This document shows, piece after piece, positions 19,034 through 27,107 of a stretch of 64,000 nucleotides of DNA (position 1 is its first letter; each line of letters begins with the position of its first letter). The stretch lies in assembly GCF_040513375.1 (NCBI RefSeq), contig NZ_JBEVTG010000002.1, positions 992,001 through 1,056,000 of the forward strand. Direction: 5' to 3'. This DNA comes from Flagellimonas_B algarum (lineage in GTDB: Bacteria > Bacteroidota > Bacteroidia > Flavobacteriales > Flavobacteriaceae). The notes under the pieces were generated by a model. The model was not told the origin of the DNA, ran no database searches, and saw nothing but the letters and a program-made list of their open reading frames with translations. The translations under genes and the position numbers were made by a program.

Positions 19034-21136
19034 ATGAGTCTAAATAAAAATATTTTGGTGTGGTTTTTATGCACCAATTGGGCAATTTTAACAGTCGCCC
19101 AATCGACAGGCACCGAAGAAGGCTCCTTTCAACAACAAGAACTCGAAGAAGTGGTGGTCACCGCCACCCGCACGCTACGGCAGTTGTCGTCCCTCCCCCT
19201 ACCCGTGACCCTCATCGCCCAGAAACAGCTCCAACGGTCGGGTGTCACCCGGCTGAACGAGATTTTAAACGAGCAAACGGGCATCGTCATGACCCCCGAC
19301 GTGACGATCGGCGGAGGTGAGGGCGTACAGATCCAAGGGATCGCCTCCGACTATGTGCTGGTCCTTATTGATGGGGTGCCCGTGGTGGGGCGCAGCAGTG
19401 GCAATCTCGACCTAAGCCGTTTCGCCATCGGCAACATCAAACAGATCGAGGTGGTCAAAGGGCCTTCCTCCAGCCTTTTCGGCTCCGAAGCCTTGGGCGG
19501 GGTGATCAACATTATTACCGAAAAGCCGAAAAGCGAAGCCTTGAGCGGACAAGTGGCCCACCGGGCCGGGAGTTTCAACAACCAAAACACCACCATCAGT
19601 CTTAACCAACGTCAGGGGGCTTTGGGCTATTCGGTCTTTGTAGATCGTCTGAGCACCGACGGCTTCGATCTGAACCCCGGTTCGGAAGGGCAGACGGTAA
19701 ACCCCTTTTTCAACTACACGGTGAACGGTCGCCTGTTCGCCGAGCTCTCCCCAAAACTGCGCCTCTTTGCCTCGGGCCGCTACTTTTTGCAGGATTTCGA
19801 CATCCCTTCCGGCACCAGTGAAGAGCGCGACGGCAATGCCCATCTGCGCTTTGATTACCGTCCTTCCGAAAAAACGGACTGGGCCTATGAATTCTATTAC
19901 ACCAATTATGTGACCAACGAGCAGACCATCGACCCGATCGATAACGACATCCTACTCGACAACGACTTCGACCAGCGTTTGTTTCGGCCCGAAATCCGCT
20001 ACAACCATCGTTTTCAAGAACAGCATACGCTGACCTTGGGCGGCGGGGTGAATTTCGAAAGCTTAGACCGTTCCCTCTTTGCGGAACAGGTGCGCTTCAA
20101 CTCCCAATACCTCTTTGCCCAATACGATTTCAAACCCCTGAAGCGGCTGAACCTCATTGTGGGGGCGCGCTTCGACCACCACAGCGAATACAACGCCCAA
20201 TTGAGCCCCAAACTATCGGCCCGTTATGACTTCAATGCGAACTGGCATGTTAAGGGTTCGGTAGGGAGTGGCTTCAAGGCCCCCGATTTTCGACAATTGT
20301 ATTTGGATTTCACCAATGCGGCCGGGGGTGGGTATTCGGTTTTTGGGAAGGAAGTCGAACGGGCGGGCATCGAACGGCTGCAGGCCGCCAACGAAATCGC
20401 CAACCTGGCGGTGGACGTCAACGCCCTGGGCGATCCTTTGGATGCCGAAAGTTCGGTGGGCTACAACCTTGGGTTCGGCTATACCCAAGGCCGCTTGCGT
20501 GCCTCGGTCAACCTGTTCCGCAACGATTTCACCAACCTGATCGACACCCGTATTTTGGCGGCCAAAACCAACGGGCAGAACGTTTTCGGTTATATCAACC
20601 GCGAAAGCGTCTACACCCAGGGGGTGGAAGTCGACCTGAATTACAAGTTGATTACAGGCCTGACCCTATCGACCGGCTACCAATTGCTGTACGCCTTCGA
20701 CAAGGACAAGGAGGATGCCATCGCGAATGGCGAGGTGTTCGGGCGGGACCCGGAGACCTTGGAAACCATCCGTCTGGAGCGCAGCGACTACTTCGGTTTG
20801 GAGAACCGTTCGCGCCACACCTTGAACGCCAAGCTATTTTATGAGCTGCCCGAATGGAAGGCCAACGCCAACCTGCGGGTGGTCTATCGCAGCCGCTTCG
20901 GCCTTACCGACCGCAATGGTAACGACCTTTTGGACGATTTCGACAATGCCTTTGTCTCTGGCTATGCCCTGGTGAACCTCAGCTTGGGCAAGACTTTTTA
21001 TGAACACTACCAGCTACAGTTAGGGGCCAACAACCTTTTGGATTTCAAAGGCTCCAACCCCCTGGCGACCCAAGACAACGAGCAGTTGATCAACCCGGGG
21101 CGGCAACTTTTCGCACGATTTACTTTTAATTTTTAA
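19034..21136 (+). CDS. TonB-dependent receptor, heme/HmuR-type
   Basis: A 700-residue outer-membrane receptor without the carboxypeptidase-like N-domain. The signal region ends near AQSTG; the TonB box and plug begin EEVVVTATRTLRQLSSLPLPV; VLVLIDGVPVVGR and IEVVKGPSSSLFGSEALGGVINIIT are classic plug motifs. The barrel closes with LFARFTFNF. The following HmuY-like gene 12 bases later and the divergent reductase operon suggest heme as substrate (inference). The ATG at 19034 contains part of an iron-box half-site. Confidence 0.87.
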   Translation: MSLNKNILVWFLCTNWAILTVAQSTGTEEGSFQQQELEEVVVTATRTLRQLSSLPLPVTLIAQKQLQRSGVTRLNEILNEQTGIVMTPDVTIGGGEGVQIQGIASDYVLVLIDGVPVVGRSSGNLDLSRFAIGNIKQIEVVKGPSSSLFGSEALGGVINIITEKPKSEALSGQVAHRAGSFNNQNTTISLNQRQGALGYSVFVDRLSTDGFDLNPGSEGQTVNPFFNYTVNGRLFAELSPKLRLFASGRYFLQDFDIPSGTSEERDGNAHLRFDYRPSEKTDWAYEFYYTNYVTNEQTIDPIDNDILLDNDFDQRLFRPEIRYNHRFQEQHTLTLGGGVNFESLDRSLFAEQVRFNSQYLFAQYDFKPLKRLNLIVGARFDHHSEYNAQLSPKLSARYDFNANWHVKGSVGSGFKAPDFRQLYLDFTNAAGGGYSVFGKEVERAGIERLQAANEIANLAVDVNALGDPLDAESSVGYNLGFGYTQGRLRASVNLFRNDFTNLIDTRILAAKTNGQNVFGYINRESVYTQGVEVDLNYKLITGLTLSTGYQLLYAFDKDKEDAIANGEVFGRDPETLETIRLERSDYFGLENRSRHTLNAKLFYELPEWKANANLRVVYRSRFGLTDRNGNDLLDDFDNAFVSGYALVNLSLGKTFYEHYQLQLGANNLLDFKGSNPLATQDNEQLINPGRQLFARFTFNF

Positions 21137-21148
21137 CATACGAACACT

Positions 21149-22030
21149 ATGAAAACTACCCTTAAATTATGCAGTCTTTTATTTCTATTCCTCGGCTTCG
21201 TTGCCTGTAGCGACGATGACGAAGGTCCTGTGGCCGTCGAGTTCACGGTGACGGCGATCAGTCCCGAATCGGGTACTGTCGGTACCGAGATCACCATTAC
21301 GGGCACCGATTTCCCTACCGATGCCGAGGCCGTCGATTTGACCTTCGGCGGAGTGGCCGCGACCATCAGCAGTATCAGCGCTACCCAAATCGTGACCAGC
21401 GTACCGGCGGGAGCCAGTTCAGGCACCGTCAGCATCGCCGCAAACGGTTTTACGAAAACCACGCCGACCAGCTTTACCGTGTTGGCGGCATTGCAAAGCG
21501 CGACTATGGAAAACCTTGAAGCCCCACAAACGGGAGGACAAGGACAGCCAGTGGGCGGACCCTTCGCCAAGTTCAGCTTTGCGACCGGAGCGGTGACGGA
21601 TAGCGCTACGGAATGGGACATCGCCTTTCGGGGTACGACGATCGCCATCAACGGCGGAGCGGTGACCGGCACGGCCGATGAACCCGAGCGTAACGGAAAC
21701 GGAGGGGCGTCGATCGCCACCGGCACCTTTGCCGATGTGGTATCGGCAGTCGGCTTGGATTTTGCCGAGGATGCCGATGCGGCCTTTGCCATCCCCACCG
21801 GAAGCGACAACGGCTGGTACAATTACAACCCGGCGACTTTCACGATCAGTCCCATCCCAGGACGCATCTTGGTCATCCGCACCCACGACGGCCACTATGC
21901 CAAGGTGGAGGTCTTGAGTTATTATAGGGATGCCCCGGCCCAACCGGATGCTTTTGTGGACGAGTCACGGGTCTATACCTTCAACTATGTGTACAACCCC
22001 AATGCCGGGGATACGAATTTGGCGGAATAA
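21149..22030 (+). CDS. HmuY-like lipoprotein with IPT/TIG domain
   Basis: A 293-residue lipoprotein: MKTTLKLCSLLFLFLGFVACSDDDEG, lipobox cysteine 20. Residues about 32-110 form an IPT/TIG beta domain (VTAISPESGTVGTEITITGTDF). The rest matches the HmuY heme-binding family: FSFATGAVTDSATEWDIAFR, then AINGGAVTG, GWYNYNP, and IPGRILVIRTHDGHYAKVEV. It probably captures heme at the cell surface for the receptor encoded just upstream. It is the last gene of the unit and is followed by a strong terminator. Confidence 0.88.
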   Translation: MKTTLKLCSLLFLFLGFVACSDDDEGPVAVEFTVTAISPESGTVGTEITITGTDFPTDAEAVDLTFGGVAATISSISATQIVTSVPAGASSGTVSIAANGFTKTTPTSFTVLAALQSATMENLEAPQTGGQGQPVGGPFAKFSFATGAVTDSATEWDIAFRGTTIAINGGAVTGTADEPERNGNGGASIATGTFADVVSAVGLDFAEDADAAFAIPTGSDNGWYNYNPATFTISPIPGRILVIRTHDGHYAKVEVLSYYRDAPAQPDAFVDESRVYTFNYVYNPNAGDTNLAE

Positions 22031-22082
22031 ACAATTCGGAAGGACGCCAGCCTTCCCATTTTAAGTTTGAGTTTGTTAGCGA

Positions 22083-22109
22083 CCGGGGGCGAGAGCCTCC
22101 GGTTTTTTT
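22083..22109 (+). terminator. Terminator of the HmuY unit
   Basis: Stem CCGGGGGC / GCCTCCGG around a GAGA loop (22083-22102), followed by seven T. It marks the right end of the iron cluster and the last clear backbone feature before the island. Confidence 0.85.
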
Positions 22110-22150
22110 GAGCGCGTTAAGAAGCGGCAATTAGGCCCTCCACCACCGTT

Positions 22151-22360
22151 TGGCCCATTTCGTAAGAAAACCTTCGTTAATACCCTGATTTTTAGAGGAA
22201 AACCCTAGAATTTTTGAGGCTTTTCGTAATGGTTTCAAAATTGGGGTCGGTATCTTGGGAGGGCAAGTGCTTTCATCAGTTAATTCCTCAAAAAGATGGC
22301 CCTATCAGCGATAAAGCGGCACGTAAAACATGCAAATATGATCAATGATCTTATATTATT
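22151..22360 (+). repeat. R1 leader repeat, copy A
   Basis: First copy of a leader of about 210 bp. Its first 110 bases align without gaps to 25511-25620 at about 83 % identity by hand count. It contains the 20-mer CTGATTTTTAGAGGAAAACC (22185-22204), also found exactly at 31014-31033. The right end (ATCAATGATCTTATATTATT) resembles that of copy B, and directly after it comes the cassette-like boundary GTTAGGTGT. With the terminator and 40 bases of unexplained sequence it fills the gap 22031-22380. A 30-codon reading frame begins at 22296. Confidence 0.75.
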
Positions 22361-22369
22361 GTTAGGTGT
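22361..22369 (+). repeat. Cassette 1 left arm, GTTAGGTGT
   Basis: GTTAGGTGT fits the integron crossover form GTTRRRY and is the exact reverse complement of ACACCTAAC (24304-24312) just after the same gene. With flanking bases the match is 12 bp. Confidence 0.5.
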
Positions 22370-22380
22370 AATAATAAAAT

Positions 22381-24300
22381 ATGATTGAAAACTTTATCCA
22401 TTTTATTAAAAAGTACTGTCAAGTAGTTTCATTAGACATTGATAAAACTGAAGCGCAAGCTAACAGAGATAGATTGCAAATAGCTGTACTTAAGCTTTAC
22501 TACGGACTGGATGGCAAAACCAGATCCGTAAAAGAGATTTCCCTTCTGAAGGATATTTCAGGCCAATCAGTTCGTACTAGACGATCAGATGCATTAAAAA
22601 CAATTAAGAGTTTATTAGAATCAGATGAACAAAAAGACATTTATGAATATAGAAAAGATCAAGTAGACGAATTTGTTCAAGAATTACGATTGAAAAAAGT
22701 GCTTTCGCTTACCGAACTAAAAAGCATCATTCTGCACAAATACGAAACTAGCTATGAAGAAAATGAAGGATATTTCAATTTAATATTTGATGTATATGGT
22801 TTCACTATTCGCCGTCCTATAACTCATTATTTGTCTGAGAACACATTTCTAGTTTGTGATGAGAATATTGATGTCAACGAATTCATAGATATTGCTTATA
22901 ATGTTTACATCGAGATAGAATCAAACATTATTCCTATTGAGGATGATGATCTAATTATTGGTATCAGGAGTAAGCAATCCAAAATTAAAGGTGATCAAAT
23001 TATTTTAGCTGCAAATACTATAGATGAAGTAGAATCATTTGATAGCCACGGAAAGAAGTATTTTCAGATAAAGTTTCATAAACTTTCAGCAGCTACAGAT
23101 ATGGCGTATAGAATTCTGTTTAACAATGGAAGCAAAATGAAACTGACCGAAATTTTGAAAGAAATAAATCATGCGCTTGTAAATACGCCAAGGAAAAGAA
23201 TTACCAAATTAAGTTTAAATAACCAAATGAATTCTGTTGATAAATTCACCCCTCTCGGTAGGACTGGAGTTTGGACTTTAACAGAATGGGGAGAAGAAAA
23301 TCTCTCGATCTTTGATTTAATTACAAATGTCTTGAATCATTTCAATGAACCTTTATTTAGACAAAAAATAATTGACCATATACGAAAGGACAGACCTTTT
23401 ATTCCCGCGAAGTCTATAGATGCCTGTCTTTATAATAAGCGCTTCATACAATTAGATAACAATAAGTTCATTCTTTCAGATTGGAAAGACCTTTATAAAG
23501 AGAAAATAACCAAGAAGAAAAAGAGCAGTCGGAGTCAAAGGGATAACATGGTGAAAGATCAGATAAAGAAGGCTGCATTAAATATGTTTAATGAGAACAA
23601 TTTAACTCAGATTCACTTAAGTATTATAGCGAATAAATTAAATAAAGATTTTGACTATCCTAAAGCCTCGATATATAAGTGTATATCAGAAAACCCTGAA
23701 TTTCAGACAATAGAAACCAAATCAAATAAGAAGATTGTAACAATGAAATTATCTAAGGAATCCGAGGAACAACCGACAAAAGCGACGAGCGTATTCGTTT
23801 CGTACAGTTGGGAAAGTGAAGAATATAAAGAAAAGGTCATCTCATTTACCAACTTCCTGCGTCAAAAAGGATTCATGGCAGACATGGACGTAAAATTAAT
23901 GCAAGAGGAATCTGCTACAGATTTCAATCAACTTATGCATGAAGGAATATTGAAAAGGGACAAGGTTATTGTCTTACTATCTGAAACATATAAAAAGAAG
24001 GCTGAAAATTTTGAAGGAGGCGTTGGTAAAGAATACAGTTATATTATCAAGGATATTAAAAAGAATCCATCAAAGTACATATTTGCTTCTTTTGAGGACG
24101 TGAATACTGCATTAATTGAGAAAATAGCACCAATTGAATTTTCTAGTCGACATATTGTAAGCCTAAAAAAGGATGAGAACAAGAATTTCATGGAGTTAAT
24201 TTCAAAGTTGACTGATGCCAAACAATATGTATTTAGTGATGTTGCCTCTTCAACACCCATAACAGAACAAAGAGAAATTAAGCCATTTACCTTAAAATAA
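22381..24300 (+). CDS. Multi-HTH protein with C-terminal TIR/SEFIR domain, putative anti-phage protein
   Basis: A 639-residue protein. Residues about 32-80 look like a sigma-70 region 4 helix-turn-helix (KLYYGLDGKTRSVKEISLLK then GQSVRTRRSDALK). Residues about 238-306 resemble a HARE-type winged helix (ILFNNGSKMKLTEILKEINH ... GRTGVWTLTEWGEE), and two weaker winged-helix-like repeats follow (about 310-380 and 395-455). A TIR/SEFIR domain begins near 469 (SVFVSYSWESEEYKEKV) and contains the GGVGKEY segment at 546-552, in the place of the family's conserved glutamate. Such domains act in immunity by NAD+ cleavage or signalling. No transmembrane segment. The gene lies alone in cassette 1, with AT-rich codons unlike the backbone. 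The defence role is inferred from domain content and setting. Confidence 0.75.
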   Translation: MIENFIHFIKKYCQVVSLDIDKTEAQANRDRLQIAVLKLYYGLDGKTRSVKEISLLKDISGQSVRTRRSDALKTIKSLLESDEQKDIYEYRKDQVDEFVQELRLKKVLSLTELKSIILHKYETSYEENEGYFNLIFDVYGFTIRRPITHYLSENTFLVCDENIDVNEFIDIAYNVYIEIESNIIPIEDDDLIIGIRSKQSKIKGDQIILAANTIDEVESFDSHGKKYFQIKFHKLSAATDMAYRILFNNGSKMKLTEILKEINHALVNTPRKRITKLSLNNQMNSVDKFTPLGRTGVWTLTEWGEENLSIFDLITNVLNHFNEPLFRQKIIDHIRKDRPFIPAKSIDACLYNKRFIQLDNNKFILSDWKDLYKEKITKKKKSSRSQRDNMVKDQIKKAALNMFNENNLTQIHLSIIANKLNKDFDYPKASIYKCISENPEFQTIETKSNKKIVTMKLSKESEEQPTKATSVFVSYSWESEEYKEKVISFTNFLRQKGFMADMDVKLMQEESATDFNQLMHEGILKRDKVIVLLSETYKKKAENFEGGVGKEYSYIIKDIKKNPSKYIFASFEDVNTALIEKIAPIEFSSRHIVSLKKDENKNFMELISKLTDAKQYVFSDVASSTPITEQREIKPFTLK

Positions 24301-24303
24301 AAT

Positions 24304-24360
24304 ACACCTAACAAAACCTAAGCGGTATTGAAACGACCGCTTAGCTTGAAACCGTTGTAT
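24304..24360 (+). repeat. attC-like site after cassette 1
   Basis: 57 bases laid out as in an integron attC: right-hand arm ACACCTAAC (24304-24312), spacer, inner stem CTAAGCGGT / ACCGCTTAG (24318-24326 and 24336-24344, nine perfect pairs), spacer, and GTTGTAT (24354-24360). When the cassette is closed on itself the outer arm pairs with its own start at 22361. GTTGTAT departs from GTTRRRY at one base. Confidence 0.5.
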
Positions 24361-24376
24361 ACAATTTAAATAAACA

Positions 24377-25228
24377 ATGGAAAAACCATTTGGAGATAGA
24401 TTAAACGAAATGATTAATGATACAAGGGGCGTTTTATTTCTTCAAGGAGAAATGGCTCAATTAACATATATTTCGTACGAAAAGTTTATTGAATCCATAA
24501 ATAGTGACGAATCAGAAACAATACCAATTACTTATCCTATTGGACTTCGACCTGACAATACTTTAATTAACCGTACTCGTGATTATACTAAACAAGAATT
24601 AATTGAACGATATCAGTTATTAGCTTTAGATAAGTTACCAATTGATGGTATCTTAAAATTGGTCACTTTAATGGAAACTCTCTTAAATGATATTTTGCGA
24701 AAAATATTGATAGAATATCCGAGTAAAATACCTAACAAAAGAAAAATTGATGTTGAAAAAGCGCTTAATGCAACCTCGCTAGAGGAAATCAAATTGTATA
24801 TAGTTGATAATATCTTGAATGATATCGCTTATAAATCACCAAAAGATTACGCTGATGAATTTAATACATATGTCGGTGTCAACTTATTGGAAAATCCAAT
24901 TTTTCATAAGTATATCGAACTAAAAGCCACAAGGGATATTCATATTCACAATAATGGAATAGCCAATGAAATATACCGAGCGAAATCTGGTGTCATGGCT
25001 AGAATAAATACCGATGCATTTTTACCCGTCACGGTTCAATACTTCCTGCAATCTTATGAATGTTGTTTACAATTGAATGAACTTATTGAAGTAGAATTGG
25101 ATAAAATTTGGCCAAGTCAAGAATATAGGAAAGGTAAGACTAAAGCATCATCAGCAACTGAAGAAAAAGAAAGTGTTGATGAAAAAGCAATTGAGGAATC
25201 TACAAAACAAAAAGAAACTGAAAAATAA
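24377..25228 (+). CDS. HEPN-motif protein of unknown role
   Basis: A 283-residue, largely helical protein. Near the C-terminus KATRDIHIHNNGIANEIY contains R186-x4-H191, the Rx4-6H motif of HEPN ribonucleases, with the following NNG turn also usual in that group. The last ~40 residues are Lys/Glu/Ser rich and probably disordered. Many HEPN proteins are toxins or defence effectors; whether this one cuts RNA is unknown. It starts 24 bases after the attC-like site behind the TIR/SEFIR gene. It may be a separate cassette or the second part of the same system. Its own right-hand cassette arm was not found. Confidence 0.6.
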   Translation: MEKPFGDRLNEMINDTRGVLFLQGEMAQLTYISYEKFIESINSDESETIPITYPIGLRPDNTLINRTRDYTKQELIERYQLLALDKLPIDGILKLVTLMETLLNDILRKILIEYPSKIPNKRKIDVEKALNATSLEEIKLYIVDNILNDIAYKSPKDYADEFNTYVGVNLLENPIFHKYIELKATRDIHIHNNGIANEIYRAKSGVMARINTDAFLPVTVQYFLQSYECCLQLNELIEVELDKIWPSQEYRKGKTKASSATEEKESVDEKAIEESTKQKETEK

Positions 25229-25290
25229 CGGCAACAACATCCGCTAAATTTTACAATTGCAATGCTTTAACTTGAAACATAGAAACCATC

Positions 25291-25428
25291 CCTTGCTAGC
25301 GCTCGTCTTCGACGGCGGCTTCCAGCCCATTAAGTTGTAAAAGGCAGAACCCCTTAGCCTTCGCCCTTCACCCTTTCCCCCAACGGCCCTTCGACTCCGT
25401 CAGGCCCTTCGACTCCGCTCAGGGGCCG
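25291..25428 (+). repeat. R2 repeat with C/T-rich tract and two REP-like palindromes, copy 1
   Basis: Begins with CTAGCGCTCGTCTTCGACGG (25296-25315), continues with a degenerate CCCTT tract (about 25350-25380), and ends in two REP-like pieces of the form CCTTCGACTCCG(CT)CAGG. It runs straight into the duplicated 3' end of HMG-CoA lyase. Similar R2 units lie at 28145, 29403 and, partly, 31811. It fills most of the 515-base gap after the HEPN gene; the first 60 bases of that gap (25229-25290) show nothing recognisable. Confidence 0.6.
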
Positions 25429-25510
25429 TTAGTGATAAACTGAAAACAGTTCCGTAGCCTTGTTATATGCCGCTTCAAAGACCATGGCGTTGACGCCCGT
25501 ATCGGTCCTT
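25429..25510 (-). pseudogene. Duplicated 3' end of HMG-CoA lyase (24 codons plus stop)
   Basis: Read on the minus strand, 25429-25503 encodes exactly the same last 24 residues and stop as the intact lyase gene at 31870-31944 (starting DTGVNAMVFEAA and ending FSVYH). The two DNA copies differ at eight bases, all in third codon positions and all silent. Similarity continues about seven bases further and stops where R1 copy B starts. This is a displaced gene end, not a functional gene. Confidence 0.85.
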
Positions 25511-25722
25511 TAGCCCATTTCGTAAGAAAATCTTCGTTAAGAGCCTGATTTTTAAAGGAAAACCCTAGATCTTTTACGGTTTTTCGTAACGAATTGAAAA
25601 ATGGGCTGGGTATCTTGATACAGTAATAATACTTGAACCGGTCAGCTTTCGATGGAGATGGCCATAGTACCAATAAAGCCGAACGCACAAAATGGATAAA
25701 TAATCAATGATATTATTCAATT
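25511..25722 (+). repeat. R1 leader repeat, copy B
   Basis: Second R1 copy, alignable without gaps to copy A from its first base, and like it ending just before a GTT boundary (GTTGTGTGC at 25723). It lies directly against the HMG-CoA lyase fragment. A 13-codon frame opens at 25658. Confidence 0.75.
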
Positions 25723-25731
25723 GTTGTGTGC
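25723..25731 (+). repeat. Cassette 3 left arm, GTTGTGTGC
   Basis: GTTGTGTGC is complementary in eight of nine bases to GCACACAAA at 27031-27039, which follows the two genes of this cassette. Confidence 0.45.
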
Positions 25732-25743
25732 AATTAGAACAAA

Positions 25744-25980
25744 ATGAAAAAGACTTTAATCATATTAAATATCGCAGGACTTATTGGAGCGCTAATATGG
25801 CTAATGGTAGACAGTAGCTGGGAACCATTGGTTACATCTATTGGATTAGTAGGAGCCCTCATTGCTCAAATTTCAAGCATTAACAAGTCTGGTGAAACAA
25901 CCATCATGAAGCAAAAAGGAGGTAAGAACTCAAAAAACTATCAATCGAAAGGTGATATAAATATCACAAAACATGATTAA
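25744..25980 (+). CDS. Small membrane protein with GG-S-N-Q tail motif
   Basis: A 78-residue protein with two hydrophobic helices (about 4-22 and 29-45) and a cytoplasmic-type tail ending KQKGGKNSKNYQSKGDINI. The tail motif (GG..S.N.Q...NI) recurs at the N-terminus of the next protein, which begins inside this gene with an eight-base overlap. The two are thus probably made together and may interact through this motif. No family name is known to me; function unknown. Confidence 0.65.
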   Translation: MKKTLIILNIAGLIGALIWLMVDSSWEPLVTSIGLVGALIAQISSINKSGETTIMKQKGGKNSKNYQSKGDINITKHD

Positions 25981-27028
25981 CGATAAGAATAAGACTCAAG
26001 AAGGTGGAGATGGATCATCTAACGTTCAAGCAGAAAACGTAAATGTGCATATTGGTTTGTCTTACCAAGATGTTAAAGACATTGCAACAGATATTTTCAA
26101 GTCAAACTTTTTAAGTTTAAAGGACGAAGCAGCCCAAATTGCGACAGAAAGAGCAGAAGAAATATCTGAAAAGATCCTTGGTAAATTAGAAGCAAAGAAT
26201 CCGAACTCACTGGAAGAATTTGCTCAACCAGCTATGCAAGATGCTTTGTTTACTGCACAAAAAGAATATGCCAAAAGTGGAGATAAGGAACTGGGAGACT
26301 TACTTGTTGACATCATAGTTGATAGAGCTGAAGTCTCAGAACGAAACATGCTACAAATTGTCTTGGACGAATCTCTTCATATTGCTCCAAAATTGACTAT
26401 CGCCCAACTTGATACTTTAACCCTGCTATTTCTATTGATTAGAACAAGGAGAATGAATGTTAGAAATTATGAGGAGTTGAAAGGATACTATGTGACTCAT
26501 GTTTTACCCTTTGTTGATAATCTACTACAAGATCATGAGCATTACAATTATCTAGAATATTTAAGGTGTGGAAACATCCGAACTGGTAATTATGGAAATT
26601 TAGAGCAAAGAACTCGTAAAACATACCAAGGATTTTTTGCGAAGGGATTTACTAAGGAGGAGCTTGACGCTGAATTTGAAGATTCTTCAGCTTTTCAAGA
26701 CCTGCTTATCCCTTGTTTACATGATGCTACAAAACTTCAATTCGGTGTGTTTGACAAAAACACACTTGAAGTGAGAATTACAGAAAAAGGAATACCACAA
26801 GAACTACAGAATAAAATCAAGATATTTTTTGATAAATCAACTATGTCAAATCAAGAGGTAAAGGATAAGCTCCTTGAAATTGACGGAAGAATGGACAAGA
26901 TATTTACAGTTTGGAAGGAAAGTCCATTTAACCAATTTGAACTTTCAAGTGTGGGAATTGCAATTGCCCACGCCAACTATAGAAGAAGAACTGGAGAGAC
27001 TATGGATTTATCAATTTGGATTAAATAA
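25973..27028 (+). CDS. LPO_1073/Vpar_1526-like protein
   Basis: A 351-residue soluble protein. It starts with a beta-type motif EGGDGSSNVQAENVNVHIGL, then LSYQDVKDIATDIFKSNFLS and a helical RAEEISEKIL segment. This opening matches the family annotated LPO_1073/Vpar_1526, known to me only by name, without a fixed function. The rest is helical with a conserved-looking middle (TLLFLLIRTRRMNVRNYEEL). Overlap with the small membrane protein upstream and shared tail motif suggest a membrane-linked two-protein unit, possibly defence (inference). Confidence 0.6.
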   Translation: MINDKNKTQEGGDGSSNVQAENVNVHIGLSYQDVKDIATDIFKSNFLSLKDEAAQIATERAEEISEKILGKLEAKNPNSLEEFAQPAMQDALFTAQKEYAKSGDKELGDLLVDIIVDRAEVSERNMLQIVLDESLHIAPKLTIAQLDTLTLLFLLIRTRRMNVRNYEELKGYYVTHVLPFVDNLLQDHEHYNYLEYLRCGNIRTGNYGNLEQRTRKTYQGFFAKGFTKEELDAEFEDSSAFQDLLIPCLHDATKLQFGVFDKNTLEVRITEKGIPQELQNKIKIFFDKSTMSNQEVKDKLLEIDGRMDKIFTVWKESPFNQFELSSVGIAIAHANYRRRTGETMDLSIWIK

Positions 27029-27030
27029 AA

Positions 27031-27093
27031 GCACACAAAACACCTATACGCAACGCCCTTCGGGCCGCTGCGCTCAGCCAAACCGTTAGCAAC
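27031..27093 (+). repeat. attC-like junction between cassettes 3 and 4
   Basis: Begins GCACACAAA (27031-27039, pairing with the cassette 3 left arm), contains the small hairpin GCCC-TTC-GGGC, and ends in GTTAGCAAC (27085-27093), the left arm of the next cassette. About 60 bases, the usual size for short attC sites, but the inner stem is irregular. Confidence 0.4.
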
Positions 27094-27107
27094 AACCGAA
27101 TTAAATT

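Noticed and set aside
22110..22150. A third lyase 3' end left of R1 copy A
   Set aside because: Read on both strands, this 40-base stretch does not match the lyase end; any earlier copy has been lost or never existed.
25419..25688. An 89-codon minus-strand frame across R1 copy B and the lyase fragment
   Set aside because: It runs in a different frame from the lyase reading and is composed of repeat sequence; the true coding trace is the displaced lyase end.
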